A stretch of DNA of 64,000 nt from Paenibacillus qinlingensis (GTDB lineage: Bacteria; Bacillota; Bacilli; Paenibacillales; NBRC-103111), in assembly GCF_013204845.1 (NCBI RefSeq), contig NZ_JABMKY010000029.1, positions 53,766-117,765 of the forward strand, read 5' to 3'. The translations under genes and the position numbers were made by a program. Of this stretch, positions 26,120 to 35,234 are shown piece after piece. The stretch's first letter is position 1, and each line of letters opens with the position of its first letter. Below the pieces are notes generated by a model. It was not told the origin of the DNA and did no database searches. It was given only the letters and a program-made list of their open reading frames with translations.

Positions 26120-27796
26120 ATGGTTATGAAAATAAAACGTCCTGTTTTAGCAACATTGGTACCTGTTCTGGCCCTAGGATTAACATTGACAGGCTGCACC
26201 GACGCAAAGGATACGGCAAGCAACACCACTTCACCTAATGGAAGCCAGACAACACCTGCTGCAACGCAGAGCAATGAAATGAAGCCAGTCACATTGTCCT
26301 TGTTCATTGACAGCCCTTATCAACAACCGACTCCTGACAATAAGATTTATAAGCTGATTAAAGAAAAAACAGGCGTTAGCCTAAAAATGGAGTTTCTGGT
26401 CGGTGACTTGCAGCAAAAGCTTGGCGTCATGATTGCCGGCGGCGATTATGCAGATATCATGACAGGAAACGATAAATTAATTGCGGCGGGCGCTTTTGTG
26501 CCTCTAGAGGATTTGATTGAAAAGTACGCTCCGAATTTAAAGAAGCACTATGCGAATGTATGGAATCAGATGAAGGATCCTGCGAGCGGACATTTATATG
26601 TACTACCAAATTTCAACGTGTTCAGTGGTCAATTTAACGAAACCGCTTACGAGGGACCAGGCTTTTATTTGCAAAAGGATGTACTAAAGGAAATGGGCTA
26701 TCCTACGCCTAAAACATTGGAAGAATATTTCGATATCATTGCCAAATACAAAGCGAAACATCCAGATATGATCGGCTTCGAGACGCTGAACTTCGATTGG
26801 AGAAACTTCCCACTGCTTAATCCGCCAGAGCATTTAGCTGGACACCCTAATGACGGCGGGGTGATCGTCGAGAATGGGAAAGCACAGATATTTGCAGACA
26901 AGGACATTGCTAAGACCTATTACAAAAAACTGAATGAGATTAATGCGCAAGGGTTAATGGATAGGGAAGCTCTGGTGCAGAACTACGATCAGTACTTAGC
27001 GAAAATTGCTAGCGGCCGTGTCATTGGGATGTTTGATCAACATTGGAACTTTGGTGATGGCGAACGCTCACTGATTTCACAAAATAAAATTGGCAGTACC
27101 TACGTTGGGTTCCCTCTCTTGTACCCAGGCGCCAAAGAGTACTACCGTGACCGTCCAGTATTGAACATCAACCGTGGATACGGGATTTCGACGAAAGCTA
27201 AGGATCCGGTTCAAATTATCAAATTCCTTGACTCACTAATGACCGAAGATTGGCAGAAGACACTCCAATGGGGTATTCAAGGCGATGACTATATGGTGAA
27301 GGATGGCAAGTTCGCTCGTACCCCTGAACAACGTGCTAAAGCGGACGATAATACATGGAAGCTTGGCAATAAAGCGGAAGCGTTCTTCGCTAATTTACCT
27401 AAGATGCAAGGGACCTATAGTGACGGGAATGCGACAGATCCAGGAACACAGCCGCAAGAATTCTATGACAGCTTAAAGCCGCAGGATCAAGAAGTATTGA
27501 AAGCGTATAACCATAAGACATGGGCTGAGTTCTTCAAAACACCAGCGGAGAATCCCGTATACTACCCAGCGTGGAGCATTGATTTGGTGGATGGTTCCCC
27601 AGCGAAAGTAGCCAATACGAAGATGAACGACCTAGCTGTAAAGTATTTGCCGAAAGCTATTTTGGCCAAACCGGATGACTTTGAAGGTGTATGGAAGGAA
27701 TATGTGGATCAAATTTCCAAAAGTAACTATAAAGTTTACGAAGATCGTATCAATGATCAAATCAGCTGGCGTATTAAGAACTGGAGTAGTAAATAA
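26120..27796 (+). CDS. Sugar ABC importer, substrate-binding lipoprotein, LipO/YtcQ type (system 3)
   Basis: A 558-residue solute-binding protein of the long LplA/YtcQ group. The lipobox is LTLTGC (Cys22), followed by a Ser/Thr/Asn linker and a two-lobed fold with repeated aromatic-rich segments (YEGPGFYLQKDVLKEMGYPT). GGGAGG precedes the ATG. The gene leads an operon with LplB/YtcP-type permeases, then regulators and GH10 genes. In Paenibacillus sp. JDR-2 the equivalent cluster imports methylglucuronoxylan fragments (aldouronates). A xylo-oligosaccharide or aldouronate substrate is therefore the best guess, although no GH67 gene lies in this window. Confidence 0.92.
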   Translation: MVMKIKRPVLATLVPVLALGLTLTGCTDAKDTASNTTSPNGSQTTPAATQSNEMKPVTLSLFIDSPYQQPTPDNKIYKLIKEKTGVSLKMEFLVGDLQQKLGVMIAGGDYADIMTGNDKLIAAGAFVPLEDLIEKYAPNLKKHYANVWNQMKDPASGHLYVLPNFNVFSGQFNETAYEGPGFYLQKDVLKEMGYPTPKTLEEYFDIIAKYKAKHPDMIGFETLNFDWRNFPLLNPPEHLAGHPNDGGVIVENGKAQIFADKDIAKTYYKKLNEINAQGLMDREALVQNYDQYLAKIASGRVIGMFDQHWNFGDGERSLISQNKIGSTYVGFPLLYPGAKEYYRDRPVLNINRGYGISTKAKDPVQIIKFLDSLMTEDWQKTLQWGIQGDDYMVKDGKFARTPEQRAKADDNTWKLGNKAEAFFANLPKMQGTYSDGNATDPGTQPQEFYDSLKPQDQEVLKAYNHKTWAEFFKTPAENPVYYPAWSIDLVDGSPAKVANTKMNDLAVKYLPKAILAKPDDFEGVWKEYVDQISKSNYKVYEDRINDQISWRIKNWSSK

Positions 27797-27816
27797 AGGG
27801 ATAGATCATGCAGTGG

Positions 27817-27844
27817 AGTGGGGGAGACTCAGGTCTTCTCCGCT
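27817..27844 (+). promoter_or_regulatory. Intercistronic hairpin between binding protein and permease
   Basis: AGTGGGGGAGAC pairs with GTCTTCTCCGCT (three G-T pairs) around a TCAG loop, just upstream of the permease ribosome binding site. Confidence 0.55.
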
Positions 27845-27867
27845 TTACTTCCTAGGAGGAAATGTCG

Positions 27868-28842
27868 ATGGACGAGACCATACTGCCCAAAAAATTAAAG
27901 AAAAAGCAAAAAATTGATCCGGAAATCGGCGTCGGTTTAAGTTGGAAGACGATAAAAAACCAGAAGCAGTTAATTATGATGTCTTTTCCCATCGTGATAT
28001 ATATTCTAATCTTTAATTATGTTCCAATTTGGGGCTGGTTGATGGCTTTCCAGAATTATCGCCCGGCTTTAAAATTTTCCAAACAGCAGTGGGTGGGATT
28101 GAAGCATTTTAAATTTATATTTCAAGATGATACGTTCTTGACGGTGCTTCGCAACACACTTGCTATGAGTATTATCAATTTGGTTTTAGGTTTTGCAACA
28201 GCCATACTTTTAGCTCTGTTGCTGAATGAGATCAAAGTTCGTTTCTGGAAGCGGTCTATCCAAACGATATCCTATCTGCCTCACTTTCTGTCGTGGATTA
28301 TTGCTGCGGGTATCGTAGCGACTTCGTTATCGATTGATGATGGTATCGTGAATCAACTGTTGATGAAGTTGCACCTTATTAAGGAGCCTGTGATGTGGCT
28401 TAGCGAAGGTAAATATTTTTGGGGGATTGTGGGCTTGTCTAATGTGTGGAAAGAAGTGGGTTGGAATACCATTATTTACCTAGCGGCAATCACTGCGATT
28501 GATCCATCGCTGTACGAGTCTGCCGGGATCGACGGTGCAAACCGTTACCAAAAGATCCTGTACGTCACACTGCCCGGGATCAAGTCGACTTTTATTATTC
28601 TCTTAATTATGAACATTGGACACATCCTGGATGCAGGCTTTGAAATTCAATACCTGCTCGGCAATGGGTTGGTTGTCGACTATTCGCAAACGATTGATAT
28701 ATTCGTTCTTAAGTACGGTATTGCGCTAGGTAATTATTCGCTGGCAACTGCGGCAGGCATTTTCAAAACGGTTGTAAGCATAATCCTTATTCTTATTGCA
28801 AATTCTACCGCCAAGCGTCTTGGTGAAGAGCGGTTGATATAA
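27868..28842 (+). CDS. Sugar ABC importer permease, LplB/YteP type (system 3)
   Basis: A 324-residue permease with a ~25-residue basic cytoplasmic tail and six membrane segments. It has the EAA loop SLYESAGIDGANRYQKILYV and the LplB-type FNYVPIWGWLMAF first helix. AGGAGG seven bases upstream selects this ATG rather than the one two codons earlier. Confidence 0.92.
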   Translation: MDETILPKKLKKKQKIDPEIGVGLSWKTIKNQKQLIMMSFPIVIYILIFNYVPIWGWLMAFQNYRPALKFSKQQWVGLKHFKFIFQDDTFLTVLRNTLAMSIINLVLGFATAILLALLLNEIKVRFWKRSIQTISYLPHFLSWIIAAGIVATSLSIDDGIVNQLLMKLHLIKEPVMWLSEGKYFWGIVGLSNVWKEVGWNTIIYLAAITAIDPSLYESAGIDGANRYQKILYVTLPGIKSTFIILLIMNIGHILDAGFEIQYLLGNGLVVDYSQTIDIFVLKYGIALGNYSLATAAGIFKTVVSIILILIANSTAKRLGEERLI

Positions 28843-28855
28843 AGGAGAAATGACG

Positions 28856-29767
28856 ATGGGGACAACAACTGTTAGCAGAGCTCGAATTGAGCCCATTTTG
28901 TTCCATACGATGAATGGCATCTTCATGCTCCTTCTAGCTATAGTTACGCTTTATCCTTTCCTTCACACCTTAACGATTTCATTTAATGAAGGAAATGATG
29001 CACTTCGTGGGGGCATTTACTTATGGCCGAGATCCTGGTCATTGCAAAATTACAAGGCGATTTTCATTTCCGGTACGATCTATCATGCGGCTTGGATTTC
29101 AGTGGCTCGTACAGTTACAACAACCGTACTGGGTGTGTTTCTCACCTCCATGCTTGCCTATACGCTGGCGCAGCCCCAATATATTTTCCGTAAAATAATA
29201 GGTGTAATTTTTGTGTTGACGATGTATTTCAATGCAGGGCTAATTCCTAATTACTTTCTGATTAAAAGTTTGGGACTGTTGAACAACTTCTGGGTATACG
29301 TTTTCCCTGGGATGGTAAGTGCGTTTAATCTGATCGTCATTCGGACGTATATTCGTACGCTTCCATCAGGCTTGGTTGAGTCTGCGAAGATGGATGGAGC
29401 AGGTGATTTCACCATTTTTGTACGAATTATTCTCCCGCTGTGTACGCCTGTACTAGCAACCATCGCCTTGTTCATTGCGGTTGGCTCTTGGAATTCCTGG
29501 TTCGATACCTTCCTGTATGCCTCTTCTGATTTGAAACTGAGTACACTTCAGTACGAAATGATGAAGCTGCTTGGATCTACGATGAACAGCAACAATGATC
29601 CAGGTCTTCTAGCCGGTGCAAACACGAATCAAACGAAGGCTATGGTTACGCCTGCTTCCATACGTGCGGCAATTACAATTGTGGCGGCGGTTCCGATTCT
29701 ATTCGTGTATCCTTTTCTGCAGAGGTATTTTATTGTCGGTATGAACCTTGGAAGTGTCAAAGAATAA
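28856..29767 (+). CDS. Sugar ABC importer permease, YtcP/LplC type (system 3)
   Basis: A 303-residue partner permease. The EAA loop GLVESAKMDGAGDFTIF and the C-terminal RYFIVGMNLGSVKE are diagnostic of the YtcP/YteC group. AAAGGAG eight bases upstream favours this ATG over the one two codons earlier. Confidence 0.92.
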   Translation: MGTTTVSRARIEPILFHTMNGIFMLLLAIVTLYPFLHTLTISFNEGNDALRGGIYLWPRSWSLQNYKAIFISGTIYHAAWISVARTVTTTVLGVFLTSMLAYTLAQPQYIFRKIIGVIFVLTMYFNAGLIPNYFLIKSLGLLNNFWVYVFPGMVSAFNLIVIRTYIRTLPSGLVESAKMDGAGDFTIFVRIILPLCTPVLATIALFIAVGSWNSWFDTFLYASSDLKLSTLQYEMMKLLGSTMNSNNDPGLLAGANTNQTKAMVTPASIRAAITIVAAVPILFVYPFLQRYFIVGMNLGSVKE

Positions 29768-29797
29768 GACGTAGCAAGCGATAATTATAATCATTTC

Positions 29798-29828
29798 CCG
29801 TTTCAGCTCGGTGCTGGGACGGTTTTTG
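29798..29828 (+). terminator. Terminator of importer operon 3
   Basis: CCGTTTCAGC pairs with GCTGGGACGG (two G-T pairs) and TTTTTGC follows. A perfect -10 TATAAT at 29854-29859 then serves the regulator genes. Confidence 0.8.
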
Positions 29829-29894
29829 CTTTATAGAAACTCATCTTATCCTATATAATAGTTCATATCGACTTTCTGAAGTGAGGTGATTCTT

Positions 29895-31409
29895 ATGTTG
29901 AGGGTTATGTTTGCCGATGACGAGCCTTACATGCTAGAGGGACTGCGGACGATGATTGATTGGAATAGCCTAGGCTTTGTCGTGTGCGGAGAGGCTTCAG
30001 ATGGGGAAGACGCCTTAGCTATGATAGCATCGGTCCAGCCTCATTTGGTACTGACGGATGTTCGAATGCCTGTGATAGACGGCTTGGAATTGATTGAACA
30101 AGCGTCCTGTCTCCATCCTGAAATGAAATTTATCATTTTGAGTGGATATGCGGATTTCGAATATGCCAAAACAGCGATGCGGCATGGTGTCGCCAATTAT
30201 TTGATGAAACCTTTGATGGAAGCGGAGCTTGTAGCTGCAGTGGAAGCGGTCGCAGTTACGATTCGAGAGCGTATAGCTGCTAGTCAGTTCGAAAGTGCTG
30301 CTTTAGATTGCTTACGATTGGAAACGATTTCAAAATTGTTGCAGGGAGAAAACAGGCAGAAATGGATTGAGCAGTCGAGCGCTTTGCTGAATCTTCATGA
30401 ACATTCTAGCTTCCGCTGTGTTTTACTTGAACCTAATCTTCACGCTCAAAATCAGTCAGACCTGAAGCAGCTTATTGCAGATAAGATGAAGCTTAAGCAA
30501 GTGAGGATGCTTCCATTTGGAGTTGGGAAAGAACGCCATGGATTCTTGCTGGTCACAGGACCGGAGGAACGCGAACTTCCTACTTCGATGATGACAGAGA
30601 TTATGACCGATGTCAGACATGACTGGGGCACAGCGATCTCCTTTTCGATTAGTACCGAGCATAAGGGGCCGCATGCGTTAAAAGAAGCATTTCGTGAGGG
30701 GCTTATAGCCGAAATGTGCAAATTCCCTTCTGGAACGGAAGGGATTTACATCTATCAAGGAGAGTGGTCAGCGGAGACGCTTCCTGCATTTGGTATGACG
30801 GAATCTATCCTAGAAGCCGTAGGACGTGGGTGTCCAGAAACGGTGCGAGACCACGTACACCAGTTATTTATCGCTTTTTCGAGGCAGTCCGTATCTGAAT
30901 CTTGGGTAAGTGCTTATGTAGACAATATTAAGCTTGAAATTCTTAAGTCAATTACCCAATTGGGCGGTGATCCTAATTGGGCTTCAAATTGGTTGGTTCC
31001 CACTGTTCCAATGGATATTGGGCTCTTGGAGCGCAAAGTAACACAAGAAATTCTGCAAGCTGCAGAGTGGATGGGTCAGAAAAAAGGCGTAGGGCAAGAT
31101 GAAGTCGTAACCGCAGCAGGTGACTATATCAAATCGCACTATAGAGAAAAGCTGCAACTGCAGGTTGTTGCCGAGCATTTTAGGCTGAATGCTGCGTATT
31201 TTGGCCAGAGGTTTAAGAAGCAAGTTGGCCTCACGTTCAATGAATATTTACATGTCGTACGAATCGACGAGGCCAAAAAATTACTTCGCCGAGAAGAACT
31301 GAAAATATCCGATGTCGCTGATCGTGTCGGCTACTCGGATTCCGAACAGTTCGTAACCAAGTTCAAGGCACTTACTGGCCTGTTACCCTCTGCCTACAAG
31401 AAGGGTTAA
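29895..31409 (+). CDS. YesN-type AraC response regulator (system 3, first copy)
   Basis: A 504-residue regulator. The receiver has DDE (8-10), Asp55 and Lys105 in YLMKP. The middle region has no recognised signature, and the AraC domain (about 405-502) contains ISDVADRVGYSDSEQFVTKF. GAGGTG lies five bases before this ATG; a GTG three codons upstream overlaps that site and is rejected. It precedes the kinase, and a second YesN protein follows the kinase, so one sensor faces two regulators. Confidence 0.93.
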   Translation: MLRVMFADDEPYMLEGLRTMIDWNSLGFVVCGEASDGEDALAMIASVQPHLVLTDVRMPVIDGLELIEQASCLHPEMKFIILSGYADFEYAKTAMRHGVANYLMKPLMEAELVAAVEAVAVTIRERIAASQFESAALDCLRLETISKLLQGENRQKWIEQSSALLNLHEHSSFRCVLLEPNLHAQNQSDLKQLIADKMKLKQVRMLPFGVGKERHGFLLVTGPEERELPTSMMTEIMTDVRHDWGTAISFSISTEHKGPHALKEAFREGLIAEMCKFPSGTEGIYIYQGEWSAETLPAFGMTESILEAVGRGCPETVRDHVHQLFIAFSRQSVSESWVSAYVDNIKLEILKSITQLGGDPNWASNWLVPTVPMDIGLLERKVTQEILQAAEWMGQKKGVGQDEVVTAAGDYIKSHYREKLQLQVVAEHFRLNAAYFGQRFKKQVGLTFNEYLHVVRIDEAKKLLRREELKISDVADRVGYSDSEQFVTKFKALTGLLPSAYKKG

Positions 31410-31434
31410 CCTATGATTGACAAGGAGAGCAAAT

Positions 31435-33258
31435 ATGAGCGGGAAATGGAAACTGTTGCGTATTGTTAATGATATTCCCCTGAAGTTCAAGTTTCTGATC
31501 ATTTACTTGATGTGTGTGTTGCTGCCCATATTGTGTATAAACAGCTTATTTTTCTTACAGGATAGCAAAAATACAGAACGTCGAGAGATGGATAATTTGC
31601 GGATTTCTCTGGATAGGGTCGGAAATGAAATCATGCAAATGGTGAATTCAGGTGTTGTGATTGGCAACGCTGTTTCCGCTGATCGTGTATTTAATGAGAT
31701 GCTCGAATTTACGTACTCGGATAATGTTGCTTATTACGAAGAATACGACAGTTACCTCCGAGACAAATTGGGGCAGTATCCGAATATTTATCCCTATATC
31801 TCTTGGATTGGTGTCTACACATCGAACCCAACGCTATCCAATGGTGGAAGCTACTTTATGCTTAAGCCTAATGATCTGAAGAGTGAATGGTATCAGAAGA
31901 TGAACGGAAATAAAGATAAAGTGACAGTGACCTCTTATTTGGATACGAATCCCATGAATCCCGAGGAAAAATTGGTATATGTCAGTATTATTCGGAAGCT
32001 GGACAATTTCCCAGACCTTATGAAATTCTCTAAATATTTGCGTATCGATATTCGAATGGATAAGCTGCTGGAGCTGTTTGATAAAGAGCGTAATTACTTG
32101 TTGATCAAGCTCGTGGATGAGGAAAATCGGCTTGTTCTTGAATCAGCAGGTGCGTTCAAGGGAAGTGCCCCTTTGCTCCCAACACTCCCTGTATCTAAGG
32201 CTTCTCAACTGACAGGTTTACCTGAGAAGAGCTTTGTCAATCCTCTTAGTAACGCTAGTTATGTGCTGAACTGGCGTCTGGTCGGAATTCCTGAGGGAAG
32301 TCGAATCGCGGAGGAGAGAAGGGGAGTCATCCACTTCTTTATTTGGCTGACGCTCATTAGTACGATCATTCCGACGATATTGATTTACATCATTATGCAC
32401 TCTTTCAATTTCCGGGTAAGAAAGCTCTCCAAACATATGCAGTTGGTGAAAAATGAGAGGTTCGAACCCATTACGATGTATGAAGGAAAAGATGAGATTG
32501 GTCATCTTCTTCGCAGCTTTAATTTGATGACGAAGAAAATTCGTAATTTAATTAACGACGTGTACAAACTCGAAATTCAAAAAAAGGATTTGGAGCTAGA
32601 ACGCGTACAGGCCGAGCTGAATTATTTGCAGAGCCAAGTAGATCCTCATTTTCTGTTCAATACGTTAAATGCGATTCTTGTTGTATGCAAGAAATATCGT
32701 TATGAGCATGTGATAGAAATTATACAAAACTTATCTCAGATTTTGAGAAGGCTGCTAAGCTGGAAGGAGGATTTGGTGACAGTAGAAGAAGAGCTAAGCT
32801 TCACTGAAATGTACCTCCAGATCGAGAAGTTCAGATTCCAAGATCGGTTCCACTATGAATTGTCCGTTGACGACTCTGTTCTATCTTACCGAATCCCGAA
32901 GATGAGTATTCAATCGCTCGTGGAGAACTCTTGCAAGCATGGGCTTCAATCGGTGAAAGGGAATCGCAGAATTCGGATATCTGTCGAAAGAGCAGGGATG
33001 AACATGCTCATGAAGGTCGAAGATAACGGAATTGGTATGAACAGCACAAAATTGGATGAAATTGTTCAGAGTCTGTATAAAGGAGAAGACAACGGCAAGA
33101 ACATCGGACTTCGCAATGTGTATCGACGTTTAAATCTGTTTTATGCGGATCGCTCCTTATTCCAAATTGAAAGTATCCCTTTCGAGAAAACGAGCGTTAC
33201 CATACAGATTCCTTTGAGTCTTATTAGGAAACAGGAGGAGACGATCGGACATGTATAA
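31435..33258 (+). CDS. YesM-type sensor histidine kinase (system 3)
   Basis: A 607-residue membrane kinase: first helix near residues 20-42, large extracytoplasmic sensor, second helix near 297-318, HAMP, phospho-acceptor His405 in DPHFLFN, N-box SLVENSCKHG and DNGIGM/GLRNVYRR ATPase motifs. AAGGAGAG upstream selects this ATG. Its 3' end overlaps the following regulator by eight bases. Confidence 0.93.
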   Translation: MSGKWKLLRIVNDIPLKFKFLIIYLMCVLLPILCINSLFFLQDSKNTERREMDNLRISLDRVGNEIMQMVNSGVVIGNAVSADRVFNEMLEFTYSDNVAYYEEYDSYLRDKLGQYPNIYPYISWIGVYTSNPTLSNGGSYFMLKPNDLKSEWYQKMNGNKDKVTVTSYLDTNPMNPEEKLVYVSIIRKLDNFPDLMKFSKYLRIDIRMDKLLELFDKERNYLLIKLVDEENRLVLESAGAFKGSAPLLPTLPVSKASQLTGLPEKSFVNPLSNASYVLNWRLVGIPEGSRIAEERRGVIHFFIWLTLISTIIPTILIYIIMHSFNFRVRKLSKHMQLVKNERFEPITMYEGKDEIGHLLRSFNLMTKKIRNLINDVYKLEIQKKDLELERVQAELNYLQSQVDPHFLFNTLNAILVVCKKYRYEHVIEIIQNLSQILRRLLSWKEDLVTVEEELSFTEMYLQIEKFRFQDRFHYELSVDDSVLSYRIPKMSIQSLVENSCKHGLQSVKGNRRIRISVERAGMNMLMKVEDNGIGMNSTKLDEIVQSLYKGEDNGKNIGLRNVYRRLNLFYADRSLFQIESIPFEKTSVTIQIPLSLIRKQEETIGHV

Positions 33259-34756
33259 GGTTATCTTCGTGGATGATGAGCCTTTCGCTTTGGAAGGTAT
33301 AAAGCTCATGGTCGAATGGGAAGAGCTTGGCTTTGAAATCGTAGACATGTGCGAGAACGGCGAAGAAGCTCTAGCCTGCATGGAAACCTGTAAGCCTGAT
33401 CTCGTTGTGACGGATATTCGGATGCCGGTCATTGACGGATTAGAATTAATCGATCGGGTGCAAAAGGCAGGCATCGACCCCGTATTCATCATTTTAAGCG
33501 GCTACAATGATTTCGAATATGCACGATCCGCCTTAAGGTATGGGGTAAAGCATTATTTGCTAAAACCGGCTTTGGACAGGGAATGGGAGGCTGTTATTCA
33601 ATCCGTTATTGAAGAGTTGCAGCAGAGAGAACAGCAAAGGCTGCGTCATGACCTCGTTACCGACCGTCTAGTTCCTACGCTGCTTGCTCAAATGCTTCGG
33701 GGGGAAATTTCAGCAACAGACGGAAACGTTGGGGACATCCTAGATCCCTTGGCACAAGGGGATCAGGGCTGGAGGTACATTCATGTAGAATGGCTTAGCG
33801 GCACGAAACAAGAGCTCGATGCACGCTACTTCCTTTCGCGAAAAGCTCATGCAATCGACTTGTTTGGGAGTCAGGACGGGCTTGTTATGGAGTCATTTCC
33901 TGAAATAGAGGAATGGGCTGGGCAGGTATACGAAGATCTACATGAGCAAGGTATCGAATGCTGTCTCTCGATAGGACCACGGGTGGAATCCCTCCGTCAT
34001 ATAGAAAATTCGTATGCAGGTGCTCTGGAGACATCCGTGCATCATTTCTTTCATATATCCGGTGGCCCACTCGATTACGATAAGATTCATCACAAGCAAA
34101 TCAGCTATGATCTTCATGCGGTTGCTATCGTAGATGACATTCAAAGTGCCCTTGAGGCTCTTCAGAATAAGCGAGTTGAGGACTTAATTACGCAAATGTT
34201 TGTGATACTGTCAGCTAATAAAACGGCCCGGGAAGTCGTTCATTTGCTGGTCATACGCATAGTATTAAAAAGTGCTGCTGTGATGCGGGAAATGGGGATT
34301 GACTCAGAGGCGCTGCCTCGTGTTCGCGATTTTTTGAGAAGGGAGCATCGTTCCTTACAGGAAGTGGAGGAATCTCTGCAAGCGTATGTGCAGCAGTATA
34401 TGAGCCAGCTGAAGCAGCATAAAGAGAAGTTTTCCGGTCATCCACTTCGAGTTATTGAGCGTTTTATCCAGGAGCATTACCGCGAAACACTGACGATTAA
34501 AGATATCGGAGAACGGTTCTTCATGAACCCCGTATACTTAGGTCAAGCGTTTATGAAGCGGAACGGTGTAGGCATCATTGAATATATTCATGACCTGCGT
34601 ATTAACGCGGCGAAGCGTATGCTATGTGAAACGGATGAGACGATTCGTCTAATTGCAGAGCAGATCGGATACGTGCACTATCATCATTTCCTCAAAGAGT
34701 TTGAGAAACGTGTCTCTGACAAGCCCGGTGTGTTTAGACAGTTAAGCAAAGCATAA
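33251..34756 (+). CDS. YesN-type AraC response regulator (system 3, second copy)
   Basis: A 501-residue regulator with DDE (8-10), Asp55 and Lys105 in YLLKP. The AraC domain (400-500) contains IRLIAEQIGYVHYHHFLKEF. It is translationally coupled to the kinase by an eight-base overlap, so it is the more likely cognate partner. It differs clearly from the 29895 protein in the middle and DNA-binding regions, so the two probably read different operators. Confidence 0.93.
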   Translation: MYKVIFVDDEPFALEGIKLMVEWEELGFEIVDMCENGEEALACMETCKPDLVVTDIRMPVIDGLELIDRVQKAGIDPVFIILSGYNDFEYARSALRYGVKHYLLKPALDREWEAVIQSVIEELQQREQQRLRHDLVTDRLVPTLLAQMLRGEISATDGNVGDILDPLAQGDQGWRYIHVEWLSGTKQELDARYFLSRKAHAIDLFGSQDGLVMESFPEIEEWAGQVYEDLHEQGIECCLSIGPRVESLRHIENSYAGALETSVHHFFHISGGPLDYDKIHHKQISYDLHAVAIVDDIQSALEALQNKRVEDLITQMFVILSANKTAREVVHLLVIRIVLKSAAVMREMGIDSEALPRVRDFLRREHRSLQEVEESLQAYVQQYMSQLKQHKEKFSGHPLRVIERFIQEHYRETLTIKDIGERFFMNPVYLGQAFMKRNGVGIIEYIHDLRINAAKRMLCETDETIRLIAEQIGYVHYHHFLKEFEKRVSDKPGVFRQLSKA

Positions 34757-34768
34757 AGGACGCCAATG

Positions 34769-34816
34769 AAGAGGTTGTCTCAAAAGTCTATGTAGACTTT
34801 TTGAAACGCCTCTTTT
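34769..34816 (+). terminator. Terminator after regulator genes
   Basis: AGAGG...TCAAAAGTCTA pairs with TAGACTTTTTGA...CCTCT and leads into TTTTTT. It is also the left edge of the repeat block described next. Confidence 0.75.
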
Positions 34817-35074
34817 TTCGTTATTGACCCATAAATAATAAAACGAGTTCCGGTAATTTAACTGAATTTTCTCCATCTATTTAAAACAGATTTAGCGAAT
34901 TCGGATGATTAACTGTATTTTCTGTAGTTAAATTTCTTCAATTCTATCGATTTTTCGAATTTCATAGAATTTACCTGTAGTTTTTCCATCTAATCACGAA
35001 AACACCTCAAATTCGAGCACATTAGCTGTAGTTTTTACATCTAAATGTGATGCGCCAGTGGGACAGCCTCTTTT
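34769..35074. repeat. Block of four ~23-bp repeats bounded by inverted ends
   Basis: Four copies of a motif close to TTARCTGTAGTTTTTMCAT begin at 34858, 34909, 34971 and 35022, that is at intervals of 51, 62 and 51 bases. The spacers share AATTCG just before the next copy. The block is enclosed by AAGAGGTTGTC (34769) and GACAGCCTCTT (35062), inverted with one mismatch. No coding potential is seen. It fills most of the gene-free stretch upstream of the intracellular xylanase. The function is unknown; it resembles a dispersed intergenic repeat family rather than CRISPR. Confidence 0.75.
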
Positions 35075-35234
35075 AGTTAGGAGTGCGACTGAAAACATCG
35101 CCCACAATCTTGAAAAATTTTAAGAAAATGGGGGAGAGTTCTTTAATCTGTGAATGGTAAGTGTAGTCAGATTCTATATCATATAACATAGATGGCCTGT
35201 TTAAACAGGGGATGATGAGGAGGTTTATCAATTT

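Noticed and set aside
34858..35044. Regular repeats that could be a CRISPR array
   Set aside because: Repeats are imperfect, AT-rich and only four, intervals alternate 51 and 62 bases, spacers share sequence, and no cas gene is near.
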